DNA from: Flammeovirgaceae bacterium 311
GTDB taxonomy: Bacteria > Bacteroidota > Bacteroidia > Cytophagales > Cyclobacteriaceae
DNA: 64,000 bases
Assembly (NCBI GenBank): GCA_000597885.1
Contig: CP004371.1
Span: forward strand, 5,274,001-5,338,000
Direction of reading: 5' to 3'
In this document: positions 1 to 7,592 of the stretch, piece by piece
Position numbering within the stretch: the first letter of the stretch is position 1
How the letters are laid out: every line of letters begins with the position of its first letter
Program-made: the position numbers and the translations under genes
Notes under the pieces: generated by a model
What the model saw: only the letters and a program-made list of their open reading frames with translations
Databases searched by the model: none
Told to the model about the DNA's origin: nothing

Positions 1-2
1 AG

Positions 3-353
3 GACTGTAGTTCTTTTTTTTCTCATTATTTGCTTTTGGCCAGTAAGGAAGGCGGGCAGACATTGGGCTATATAAAGAAGAATACCTATAAACCTACTGA
101 AGGCACCATAAGCCTACAGAAGCAAACGTATGGCTGGAAGGCTTTACATCGCCCTGATGGTAGCCTGATGCTCATGGACTGGCATAAAAGAAAGCTGTTT
201 ACCTATCATTACACAGATGACTTTGTGCGTTTAATGCTAAGTGATTATGGTCGGAATGATTTACAACTAATTCCACTTTTGTGCATTGGTTTATATTTGC
301 TGCCCATCTGGCACAGCGCTAATGATACTGGCTTGCTTACTTTTAAGCTGTAG
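3..353 (+). CDS. partial hypothetical protein, 5' end outside window
   Basis: The frame is open from the left edge to the stop at 353, so this is probably the C-terminal part of a longer gene. A TTG at position 30 is the first possible internal start but looks weak. The visible part is polar at first (GWKALHRPDGSLMLMDW, about residues 35-50 counted from the TTG) and has one hydrophobic stretch near the end (LIPLLCIGLYLLPIWH). I do not recognise a family. It ends about 80 bp before the IS3 element, which may have landed beside it or truncated its neighbourhood. Confidence 0.4.
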   Translation, partial: DCSSFFSHYLLLASKEGGQTLGYIKKNTYKPTEGTISLQKQTYGWKALHRPDGSLMLMDWHKRKLFTYHYTDDFVRLMLSDYGRNDLQLIPLLCIGLYLLPIWHSANDTGLLTFKL

Positions 354-448
354 CATACAAAATACTGTTTTTATGCGTTAAAAGAATTAGGCTTGACCAA
401 GGGTAATCTAATGGGGCTTGGATTTGCAACAAAAAAGTGGGCAAAAGA

Positions 449-1313
449 TTAAGCAGCTAAAGGTTTAGATTTTAGTAGTTGCTCCATTTGTGCAGGTGTA
501 CGATATCCCAGGCTGGAATGTAGCCTTGTTCTATTGTACCAGATTTCGATAAATTCGAAGATTTCCATAGCGGCAGCCTTCTGGTTCATGAATTTGTTTC
601 CATAGATACATTCTGTTTTCAGGGTCTTAAATCGGACCGCCGAAGCGGAAACTCTCTGCCACGGCATTGTCCCAGCAATTGGCTTTTCTACTCATGCTCT
701 GGCGGATCAAGGGGGTAACCCTAAGCTCTTTTCTAAACTCATCACAGGCGTACTGCACCCCTCTGTCAGAGTGGAAGATAAGCTTCTGAACAACGGGTCT
801 GTTTTTTAAAGCCATCTTCAAAGCAGCTATAGTAGTGTCTTTAGCTTTCATGGTATCGCTTAAGGCCCAGCCGACCACTTTTCTATCTGCTAAATCAAGG
901 ATTACCGTAAGATAAAGCCATCCAGCTAAGGTTCTTATATAGGTGATATCCGACACCCATGCCTGGCCTGTGGCAGCTGCTGTAAAGTTACGGTCCAGCA
1001 GATTTTCACTCACCGCAAAGCTATGCCTGGAATCAGTTGTAGTCTTGAACCTTCTTTTCATTTTGGCCCTGATGTTTGCCTGCTTCATTAATCTGGCTAC
1101 TCTGGGCCTGGAGACATACACATGTTTGCCTTTCAGGGCTTTGTATATCCTGGGGCTACCATAGCGTTGCCTACTTTTCTTATGCTCCTGCCTGATCAAA
1201 GATAGTATCTGTTGATTCTGCTGCTTTCTCTTTGATGCAGGTCGTTTCAACGAAGCATAGTAACCGCTTTTGCTCACTTTAAAGACTTTGCACATCCTCT
1301 CAACGGGAAACAT
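449..1313 (-). pseudogene. IS3 transposase orfB (DDE integrase), disrupted
   Basis: This is the integrase subunit of IS3-type transposition. The N-terminal part reads as a standard orfB: an HTH_21-like region (KSGYYASLKR, RYGSPRIYKAL), then the rve core with first Asp in WVSDITYIRT, second Asp in FHSDRGVQYAC and the CWDNAVAESF segment holding the third acidic residue. After AESF the frame is broken; the other frame resumes at once with KTLKTECIYGNKF and ends with the usual YNRTRLHSSLGYRTPAQME tail. Removing 16 nt at 632-647 restores one continuous protein of about 280 residues, which shows this is an insertion into a once-intact gene. Confidence 0.85.
632..647 (-). repeat. GC-rich 16-nt micro-insertion in IS3 orfB
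   Basis: The plus-strand block is TCGGACCGCCGAAGCG. On the minus strand, including one flanking base, it reads CCGCTTCGGCGGTCCGA, that is CCGC and GCGG arms around a TTCG tetraloop. Deleting it rejoins the codons of AESF and KTLKTE, so its boundaries are set within a base or two by the protein reading. It belongs to the CCGCNNCGGCGG group also seen at 3067, 14257, 22046 and 30704. Confidence 0.75.
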
Positions 1314-1327
1314 TGAGCTATGAGAGC

Positions 1328-1657
1328 TTATAAACCTGTAGACTTCCCGTCTCCCCTGGAGAAGATGCTTATTGCCTTTTTTAAGATGCGGGGGGCCGCC
1401 CCATCCCTTTCCATCTCCACATCTCTAAGCTGCTTCTGGAGCCCTGCTATCTCTGCTTCTTCTGGAGTATGTTTGGGCTTGCCATGGCCAGAGAAGCTGC
1501 CTTCTCCCTTATCTAAAAACTCCTTACGCCAGCGGGAAATGAGCTCCGGGCGAATTCCAAGCTCCGCTGCCAGTTCACTGAAGTTCTCTCTGTTCTGGCT
1601 GAGCTCCACGGTCATCAGCTTAAACTCCTTATCAAATTTTCTTCTTTCTTTGGACAT
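1328..1657 (-). CDS. IS3 transposase orfA (HTH) with 5-residue insertion
   Basis: This is the DNA-binding subunit of the IS3 element, 109 residues. It opens with the family's usual start (SKERRKFDKEFKLM), followed by a helix-turn-helix region (ELAAELGIRPELISRWRKEF) and a C-terminal coiled coil. Family members typically read MERDILKKAISIFS near the end; here five extra residues, GAAPR, split MERD from ILKKAISIFS. They are encoded by the 15-nt GC-rich block at 1388-1402. The frame survives, but the insertion lies in the leucine-zipper-like segment needed for orfA/orfB contact, so function is doubtful. Confidence 0.8.
   Translation of the reverse strand: MSKERRKFDKEFKLMTVELSQNRENFSELAAELGIRPELISRWRKEFLDKGEGSFSGHGKPKHTPEEAEIAGLQKQLRDVEMERDGAAPRILKKAISIFSRGDGKSTGL
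1388..1402 (-). repeat. GC-rich 15-nt micro-insertion in IS3 orfA
   Basis: The plus-strand block is GCGGGGGGCCGCCCC, placed between codons for Asp and Ile of the conserved MERD/ILKK junction. It has self-complementary GGGGC and GCCCC-type arms. It is similar to the block at 1719-1734 rather than to the CCGCNNCGGCGG group, so there may be more than one sequence class. Confidence 0.65.
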
Positions 1658-1718
1658 AGCGTTAAGTTATTGGTTTTTCGCTTAACTTATCGTCCACTCA
1701 AATGTAGCAGCTCCAGTT

Positions 1719-1734
1719 CGGGGCGGCCGCCGCC
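1719..1734. repeat. GC-rich palindromic block between IS3 and IS110
   Basis: CGGGGCGGCCGCCGCC lies just outside the IS3 end in otherwise AT-rich sequence. It contains the palindrome GCGGCCGC and resembles the 15-nt insertion at 1388-1402. The host sequence is non-coding here, so insertion cannot be proved by a reading frame. Confidence 0.4.
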
Positions 1735-1740
1735 TTTAGC

Positions 1741-1956
1741 TTTGGGAGGTAGTACAAAACCAAGATAGGCAGTAGTATCTTTAAAACATACCGGCTTAGG
1801 TGAACTATGGCCGCCGCTGGATAAGATCCTACCCGCGATTTAGTACCTAAGCCGGTTGATAAGGACAAGCTTCAAATAGAAATTCAGGCTTAAGGCCTAA
1901 TAGCAAGGTTTTGAAAGTGTCCCTATCCTTTTTGATTTATCCTTAAAAGTGAAGTT
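1741..1956 (+). ncRNA. candidate IS110 bridge RNA region (structured leader)
   Basis: The non-coding stretch directly upstream of the IS110 transposase contains a perfect 12-bp inverted repeat, ACCGGCTTAGGT at 1790-1801 and ACCTAAGCCGGT at 1845-1856, enclosing a 43-nt loop with a small inner hairpin (GGAT-AAG-ATCC). IS110 elements are known to express a bridge RNA from the non-coding end flanking the transposase, with stem-loops whose internal loops pair to target and donor. Location, length and structure fit; the pairing loops and the element boundary have not been established, and part of the loop (1809-1820) resembles the GC-rich micro-insertions. Confidence 0.4.
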
Positions 1957-2961
1957 ATGAAATTTTCTTTTTTCATCGGGGTAGACATTAGCAAAAAGAC
2001 CTTAGACTTTGCTGTAAGAGATCACTACAAGCTTATTTTTCATCTAAAGGTGGAGAACTCTGCGGCTGGCCTTAAAGAGTTCAAAGCCGAATGTAAAGCA
2101 CATGAGGTAGAATTAAAACACAGTCTTTTGTGCTGTGAGCATACTGGCCTTTACAGTCAATGCCTGCTTAGTCTGCTTTCTGGAGATGACTGTTCCCTGT
2201 GGCTGGAATCTTCCCTTCGAATCAAACGCTCCATAGGATTGCAAAGAGGTAAGAATGATAAAGTAGATGCCATCAGGATCAGTGAATATGCCTTCCGCTA
2301 TGCTGATAAGGCCCTGCTCTGGCAGCCAGAGCGAGAAGTGCTACTGGAGATAAAGCAGCTTGTTTCGTTGAGGAAAAGGCTTCTTAACGCCAAGAATGCA
2401 CTGAAAGTGCCTTTAGGAGAATTAGCTGGTTTCCAAAATAAGAAGCTTCTAAAAGAGCTGGAAAAACTGAATAAAAAGCCTGTTGAGGCACTGGAGAAGC
2501 AGATCACAACAATTGAGAAAAAGATCAGGAGTCTTATCAAAGAAGATGAAACGCTAAGCCAGCTTTTTGCATGGGTTACTTCTGTGGACGGCGTAGGTGA
2601 GGTGATTTTCTGGGAGGTTATCACTACCACTAACGAGTTTAAAATCTTTAAATGCCCCAGGAAATTTGCCTGCTACGCAGGCGTATCTCCATTTGAGCAT
2701 TCTTCAGGAACTAGCATTAGGGGGAAGACCAGGGTCAGCCAGTTTGCTAACAAGAAAATGAAAAAACTCTTCCATATGGGAGCGATGGCAGCCATATGTA
2801 AAGACGGAGAATTAGCCAACTACTACTTCAGGAAAGTAGAAGAAGGAAAAAGCAAAATGGCTGTACTTAATGCCATTAGAAACAAGATCATTCACAGAAT
2901 CTTTGCCTGCGTCAGAGACAACAGAAAATATGAAAAAATCTATACGACTGCGCTTGTTTGA
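1957..2961 (+). CDS. IS110-family transposase
   Basis: This 334-residue protein has the two-part IS110 layout. The N-terminal RuvC-like DEDD domain starts with FIGVDISKKTLDFAV (first Asp), followed by CCEHTGLY with the Glu and GKNDKVDAIRISEYA with the Asp pair. A coiled-coil middle follows (about residues 120-200). The C-terminal Tnp domain has VDGVGEV, CYAGVSPFEHSSGTS with the candidate serine, and a basic KKMKKLFHMGAMAA helix. Length is typical and no stop or frameshift is visible, so it may be active, unlike the other mobile genes here. The ATG at 1957 follows the structured leader. Confidence 0.9.
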   Translation: MKFSFFIGVDISKKTLDFAVRDHYKLIFHLKVENSAAGLKEFKAECKAHEVELKHSLLCCEHTGLYSQCLLSLLSGDDCSLWLESSLRIKRSIGLQRGKNDKVDAIRISEYAFRYADKALLWQPEREVLLEIKQLVSLRKRLLNAKNALKVPLGELAGFQNKKLLKELEKLNKKPVEALEKQITTIEKKIRSLIKEDETLSQLFAWVTSVDGVGEVIFWEVITTTNEFKIFKCPRKFACYAGVSPFEHSSGTSIRGKTRVSQFANKKMKKLFHMGAMAAICKDGELANYYFRKVEEGKSKMAVLNAIRNKIIHRIFACVRDNRKYEKIYTTALV

Positions 2962-3066
2962 ACCATAGAAATCGCGGATGAAGATCTCTGAACCTTTTTT
3001 ATTAATTTTTATAACAGTTCCAAAGCTAGGATCAGTAAGGAAAATTTTTTGAATGCAGAGTTCTTG

Positions 3067-3082
3067 CGGTCCGCCGCTGCGG
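3067..3082 (-). repeat. GC-rich 16-nt micro-insertion in IS256 remnant
   Basis: The plus-strand block is CGGTCCGCCGCTGCGG; its complement contains CCGCAGCGGCGG. Removal joins the codons of EFL to KQFKD, as in intact IS256 transposases. It is a member of the CCGCNNCGGCGG group. Confidence 0.7.
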
Positions 3083-3154
3083 AAGCAGTTCAAGGACTCT
3101 GGCGAGTTTGCATCCTTCATGGAAGAACTCTATGTCAGGGTCACCGAAAACCTG

Positions 3155-3173
3155 TCTGCCGCAGGTAGGGATG
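3155..3173. repeat. 19-nt insertion of a second type in IS256 remnant
   Basis: TCTGCCGCAGGTAGGGATG sits between TENL and LEGELDSHLGYEK; deleting it restores the family reading. It contains the short palindrome CTGCCGCAG and is flanked by CTG on both sides, which could be a 3-bp target duplication or chance. Its sequence is unlike the CCGCNNCGGCGG class. Confidence 0.55.
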
Positions 3174-3388
3174 CTGGAGGGTGAGCTAGACTCACACCTG
3201 GGGTATGAGAAGTATTCTTCAGAAGGGAGGAACAGTGGGAACTCCCGCAATGCTTAGACTTCTAAAAAGCTTAAAAGCAAGTTCTGGCCCTTTGGGAAAT
3301 CACTAAAAAATGGACACAGCCCCATCGCAATTGGGCTATCATCCTGAACCAATTCTTGAGCATCTACGAAGACAGATGCAGGCTTTAA

Positions 3389-3796
3389 TCAATTCAGAAT
3401 TTTGATTAACTTCATAATGCACGCCCGAAGAGGACGCAGGTGCTGCCGGGCCGCGCAGGCTGGGGAGCAACCTGCCAGCAATAGGGTAGGCCAAGTGGAA
3501 TGTAACCTGACCTGCCAATCAGGACTGGTTCTTCATCTCTCATTCTGCTTGCCATATGGCTAAGAAAACCCAATCATCGTTTAGCTGAATCTTCATTTAC
3601 ACAGTTTTCAAGACACTGTCTAAACAAGATAGACTTCGAATCCATCGAGTGGAGAATTCTAGGCAAAAACTTCATTCTTCAACCTAAGGATGTCAAACAG
3701 AACAATGGCATTTCCTATAGGTTATTGAACAATAAAGATCTTTGTTCCTTGCTTCAGCGGAGGACTAAGAGCTGATTGTATATAACATACCTGTTA
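3389..3796. other. unassigned sequence between IS256 remnant and CNNM gene
   Basis: About 400 bp without a convincing gene. A GC-rich imperfect hairpin lies at about 3438-3473 (CAGGTGCTGCC against GGGGAGCAACCTG). From about 3595 to 3774 one plus-strand frame is open without a start and reads IDFESIEWRILGKNFILQP; I do not recognise it, and it may be the end of another decayed gene. Confidence 0.4.
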
Positions 3797-4879
3797 ATGA
3801 CGCTATTAATTTTTTATCTTCTGTTAGCTTTGGTGGTCTCATTCCTATGTTCCATTCTGGAGGCATCGCTGCTAAGCTTTACCCCTTCCTATATAGAATC
3901 CCTAAGTGAAGAAAAACCCCAGCTAAGTGCGCAGCTTCGTAAGCTTAAAGATAAAGTTGACCAACCTCTGGCAGCCATTCTTTCCCTTAATACCATTGCA
4001 CATACCGTTGGAGCCGCAGGTGTGGGCGCACAGGCGGCCATAGTATTTAGTAGTGTAAGTACAGGCATTATATCTGGTATATTAACGATTCTTATTCTGG
4101 TGTTTTCTGAGCTAATTCCTAAATCCTTAGGAGCAAAGTATTGGAGACAGCTTGCGTTCTTTACGGCCAAAACGTTAAAAATCCTGATATGGGCCATGTA
4201 TCCCCTGGTGTTGCTTTCGAACGTGATCACTAAGATGATGGGGGGCAGTGCCCATGGCATGGTTGTTAGCCGTGAGGAGCTATCTGCGATGGCAGATATA
4301 GGTCAGCAGGAAGGAGTGTTCGCTGAAAACGAAACCCGTATCATAAAAAACCTAATAGCTTTTCAGGAAATCCAGGTTAGGGATGTGATGACCCCTCGCA
4401 CGGTAGTTGTGATGGCAAACAGCCAACTAACACTCAAGGAAGTATATAATGATAAAAGCTTTCTTCGCTTTTCCCGTATCCCTGTTTATGAAGGTAACCG
4501 GGATAACATTCTTGGGTATATGCATAAACATGAACTACTGGAAAAGCTAGCTGATGACCAGCACCACCTGCTAGTTAAAGATATTGTGAGGAATATACTT
4601 ATTGTACCTGATCACCTGAGCATACCGGTGGTTTTTGAGCGTTTGATGGAAAAGCGTGAACACATTGCCCAGGCCGTAGACAGCTATGGTGGTTTGACGG
4701 GAGTAGTCACCATTGAAGATGTAATGGAAACCCTGTTGGGAATAGAAATCGTTGATGAATTTGATAAGAGTCATGACATGCAGGAGTATGCCCGCCAAAA
4801 ATGGCATGAACGAGCGTTGAAGCTGGGACTGATAGAAGAAAGTGATACGCAAGATAGATTACGACCAAGAAAACAATGA
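3797..4879 (+). CDS. CNNM/CBS-domain membrane protein (CorC/HlyC-like)
   Basis: This is an inner-membrane protein of the CNNM (DUF21) family, whose members are linked to divalent cation export. An N-terminal CNNM domain of about 170 residues has four hydrophobic segments and the family pattern FLCSILEASLLS, LNTIAHTVGAAG and SELIPKSLGAKYW. A CBS pair follows (VRDVMTPRTVV, FSRIPVYEGNRDNILGY, and GGLTGVVTIEDVMETLLG with DEFD). The usual C-terminal CorC_HlyC domain is missing, which is common in short family members. I chose the ATG at 3797 because the TTG at 3776 adds seven residues ahead of the membrane segment. It appears monocistronic. Confidence 0.85.
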   Translation: MTLLIFYLLLALVVSFLCSILEASLLSFTPSYIESLSEEKPQLSAQLRKLKDKVDQPLAAILSLNTIAHTVGAAGVGAQAAIVFSSVSTGIISGILTILILVFSELIPKSLGAKYWRQLAFFTAKTLKILIWAMYPLVLLSNVITKMMGGSAHGMVVSREELSAMADIGQQEGVFAENETRIIKNLIAFQEIQVRDVMTPRTVVVMANSQLTLKEVYNDKSFLRFSRIPVYEGNRDNILGYMHKHELLEKLADDQHHLLVKDIVRNILIVPDHLSIPVVFERLMEKREHIAQAVDSYGGLTGVVTIEDVMETLLGIEIVDEFDKSHDMQEYARQKWHERALKLGLIEESDTQDRLRPRKQ

Positions 4880-4974
4880 AAAGGGATGATTTTTTAGATT
4901 ATGAAATATTTCTACTGATACCCCTTTTAAACTTTCCTTCAACATTCAAATGGTCTTCAGTCGGTGAACTATGT

Positions 4975-5601
4975 TCACATAAAGTATTTGCCCATCCCAA
5001 GGGTGAAGATCATAACTCCATAGAAGAAATGTTCAATACTCACAACTAGCAGGGAGTTGTACTTTGTATAGGTGTGGCTGAAAATAAGGCTTACCAGAAA
5101 AGCCCCTACGATCGCAACTCCATTTCCAAAGACAATGTGAGCGAATCCGAACAGTAAGCTGTTTACAAAAATGGAGGTACGCTGGCTGGCAAATAAGTCT
5201 CCATAACGCTGATAGTACCAGGTTCTGTAGACAATTTCTTGTGGAATAACTGACCAAAAAGGATACAAGCTTATTGTGAACAGATAACGCTCTAAATTCT
5301 CCTGAGGCAGGTAGTAAAGCAGCTCATGATTAAAAATTTAAACAAAGCAGAAGACTAGCAGCGACACCAAAAGAAACCTTCCAATTAGTTTTTTCCAGTT
5401 AACCGGCACCCTCCTTATGAATTGTCTGTTATCAAACCTTTTACTCCTATACAGCAGTACAAGGAATAGAATTGAAATTGAGACTAAAGGAATCAAGATG
5501 TAGATACCAGATAAGTATTATTTGGTAAACAAAGGAACTGCTATGTAAACTAGCAGTAGCTCTGATATCTTAATTCCTTTGTTTTGATACCAGATTACTT
5601 T
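4975..5601 (-). pseudogene. CPBP-family membrane protease pseudogene
   Basis: Read on the minus strand, one frame gives VIWYQNKGIKISELLLVY, several hydrophobic segments, then PQEIVYRTWYYQRY, SLLFGFAHIVFGN and SIEHFFYG, the motif order of CPBP (Rce1-like) intramembrane proteases. The frame holds two in-frame TAA stops (5518-5520 and 5338-5340), and two stops lie just upstream of 5601 with no start codon. The first motif has Gln-Glu in place of the usual Glu-Glu. The last 97 residues (from an ATG at 5268) could still be translated, but they lack half the fold. An intact CPBP paralogue is at 20936-21751. Confidence 0.75.
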
Positions 5602-5695
5602 TTATTATCAATCCGCTCGGGCTTTTGCTTTTCTGATCTAGCAGTGTTCAATGGAGTAGTAAGTGAAGATAACGTGATAAAACAGTTTTAAACAG

Positions 5696-7300
5696 TCATG
5701 GAGTGTCAAGAAAGAGTGCCAGGTGCTGAATGACTGTTTTCTTTTCCAAGCCTCCTGCCAAGGCACCAGTTGTAACGCCAACAGTACTGATAAAGGCTGC
5801 CAGCCGTACCTTATCACTAAAGAGCACCTCTGGCTTATCCAGTGTAGGCCAGGTAGTAATCAGATCTTCCGGGAATACATATAGTTCAATCACCATCATC
5901 AGTGCGCCAATCATCAGAAACAACCCAATGCATGCCAGCAGAATGCTTAGAAAGATCACCACATTGGCAATCGCCAGATGTTCTGTGATTACCCGCTTTT
6001 CTTTTCGGGGCATAAATAGCGATTGAATCTTGATCAGGTAAAAGGATGCCCCCAGTATGCTGGCTACAGCAAAGAAAATGGCAGTCTGGTTGTTCATGTT
6101 CAGCCCTACATCCCAGATCTCTGCTGTAAAGATCAGCAACAGGCTAGGTGCTACTGCAGCAGTAGCCAGACCTGGCAAGGAAAGCGGCAGCAGAATTGCC
6201 CAATTCCTGAGCAGTGGAGCAAGCACAGCTTTGGGATGCTTGATAGCCATCAAGAAGTGGAAAATAAGACTTTCAAGGCCTGTGCCTCCACGCAATTCCC
6301 TTTCCGGCAAATGCTCCACGCCTTTCCGCAGAGCAGTACGCTCTGCTTCGGTAAAGCTTGGGACCTCTTTCCTGTTTTCGCGGAAGACAAACGGAGCCAT
6401 CACTTTGCTCTTGTTGCGCTTTGTATGGTCCAGCCCACTCAGGTGTCCCATCAAATGCAGCAGCAGGGCGGCAGCGTTGGTGCGGACTGCTTCCGCGCTA
6501 CGTGTACGAATAGGCTTGCCTCGTGGGCTTGCCGTTAGCCTATGGGTAGAAACTACCACCACATGCGAAACGGGAGAGGCCAGGCCTGCCTCTACCCGAT
6601 TTCTTCTTGAGAGTAGCGCTACATCAGTGACAACTATTACAATATCATAAGGCCCTTCCGCCATTCTCATTGTTGCGGCATCCAGAAAGTCAGAGGGTTC
6701 CCGGGTATCATCTGAGCTTAAGGAAAAGGGCTCGACGATATGGAACGTCCATGGAATGTCCGTGGCAGATTCCATCTCTGGCTTGGTATCATGCACCAGA
6801 TGTTCTATAAAGGGCTGTATTTCACTGGGATCCAGGCTTGGTCTATGCGCCAGCAAAACTCCTACATGTATTTCCGGAGCTGGCTTTTCTCCCTGTGCCT
6901 CACGTAATTCGTTAAACAAGCGCTTTGAGGAGGTTAAGCCTCTGACAAAAGTAGTCGTTGTTGCTACTCTGCTAAGCTGGAGTACCATTATAGCCCGTAA
7001 TAGCCTAAATGCTCGAAAAGCAGGAACAAACAGGGCGATAAGTGTAAGCCAGTTCCGCTTTACATAGTCCAGCTTTCGGGGAGCCAGCACAAACTTGATC
7101 AGAAATTCCAGAATAAAAGCTCCCCATATGATCATTACCCAACGCTCCTGCGCCTGCGATAAACCGCTTAGCAGTTCTTCTACAAAAAGCCACAGCCAAA
7201 CAATGGATAGAATAAACATGGGACCTTCCAGCCAAGCTTCCAGCTTGTAGAGCAGGCGGAACCGCTTTTGTTTTGCATGTTCAGATGCAGCTTGTTCCAT
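5696..7300 (-). CDS. membrane protein with voltage-sensor-like N-terminus and metzincin-like motif
   Basis: This 534-residue protein does not match a family I can name. Residues 25-112 look like a voltage-sensor or ion-transport domain: hydrophobic helices (GPMFILSIVWLWLFVEEL, IIWGAFILEFLIKF) followed by an S4-like segment with regular arginines (FRAFRLLRAIMVLQLSR, 95-111). A soluble domain (about 140-330) contains HLMGHLSGLDH at 282-292, matching the HExxHxxGxxH zinc site of metzincins but with Leu for the catalytic Glu, and a Met-turn-like VMAPF at 300-304. The C-terminal 350-534 has about four more membrane segments. It may be a catalytically dead zinc-binding sensor; that is inference. 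Confidence 0.7.
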   Translation of the reverse strand: MEQAASEHAKQKRFRLLYKLEAWLEGPMFILSIVWLWLFVEELLSGLSQAQERWVMIIWGAFILEFLIKFVLAPRKLDYVKRNWLTLIALFVPAFRAFRLLRAIMVLQLSRVATTTTFVRGLTSSKRLFNELREAQGEKPAPEIHVGVLLAHRPSLDPSEIQPFIEHLVHDTKPEMESATDIPWTFHIVEPFSLSSDDTREPSDFLDAATMRMAEGPYDIVIVVTDVALLSRRNRVEAGLASPVSHVVVVSTHRLTASPRGKPIRTRSAEAVRTNAAALLLHLMGHLSGLDHTKRNKSKVMAPFVFRENRKEVPSFTEAERTALRKGVEHLPERELRGGTGLESLIFHFLMAIKHPKAVLAPLLRNWAILLPLSLPGLATAAVAPSLLLIFTAEIWDVGLNMNNQTAIFFAVASILGASFYLIKIQSLFMPRKEKRVITEHLAIANVVIFLSILLACIGLFLMIGALMMVIELYVFPEDLITTWPTLDKPEVLFSDKVRLAAFISTVGVTTGALAGGLEKKTVIQHLALFLDTP

Positions 7301-7592
7301 TTACAATCAGGGGTACATTTTGTATACTACAGGTCTTCATCTGTATGTATTTGTTACTTTGTCTAGAAAAAGCATTGGCAAGCTGATTTGTTTGGTAGCC
7401 CTTGTTAGGCTTGTAAAAGATGAAGACAAACAAAAGCAGTAGCAGCGTAAGTTATAAAGGTGTAATTGCAGCAAGACAGTAAGAACATTAATGTAACTGC
7501 CAGCCACACTTGTATTCAGTTGCGGGGTGTCTAATGTCATTAGGAGTGTGTTCTTTCTCTATTGCTTGCAGCATCCAGAAAATCGCGTTGTA

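Larger units (their letters stand above)
434..1700 (-). mobile_element. IS3-family insertion sequence, inactivated
   Basis: The element is read on the minus strand. The end next to orfA, at 1680-1700, reads TGAGTGGACGATAAGTTAAGC on the minus strand. The other end, at about 434-454, carries an imperfect inverted match (on the plus strand AAAGTGGGCAAAAGATTAAGC). Between them lie orfA (helix-turn-helix) and orfB (DDE integrase) in the order typical of IS3. The 1.27 kb length is normal for the family. orfB is frameshifted by a 16-nt insertion and orfA carries a 15-nt in-frame insertion, so the copy is probably dead. Target-site duplications were not clear. Confidence 0.8.
3016..3388 (+). pseudogene. 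IS256-family transposase remnant, internally deleted
   Basis: The N-terminal part reads ISKENFLNAEFL, KQFKDSGEFASFMEELYVR, LLEGELDSHLGYEKY and GRNSGNSRN, the normal opening of IS256/mutator transposases. It is interrupted by a 16-nt insertion at 3067-3082 and a 19-nt insertion at 3155-3173; the family reading resumes exactly after each. At about 3290 the sequence jumps to the C-terminal end of the same family (ITKKWTQPHRNWAIILNQF) and stops at 3386. The whole DDE catalytic core is missing, so this is a deletion derivative of about 0.37 kb. Confidence 0.8.

Noticed and set aside
6023-6650. Overlapping plus-strand frames within the metzincin-like gene
   Set aside because: They lack recognisable motifs and lie opposite a well-supported membrane protein gene.
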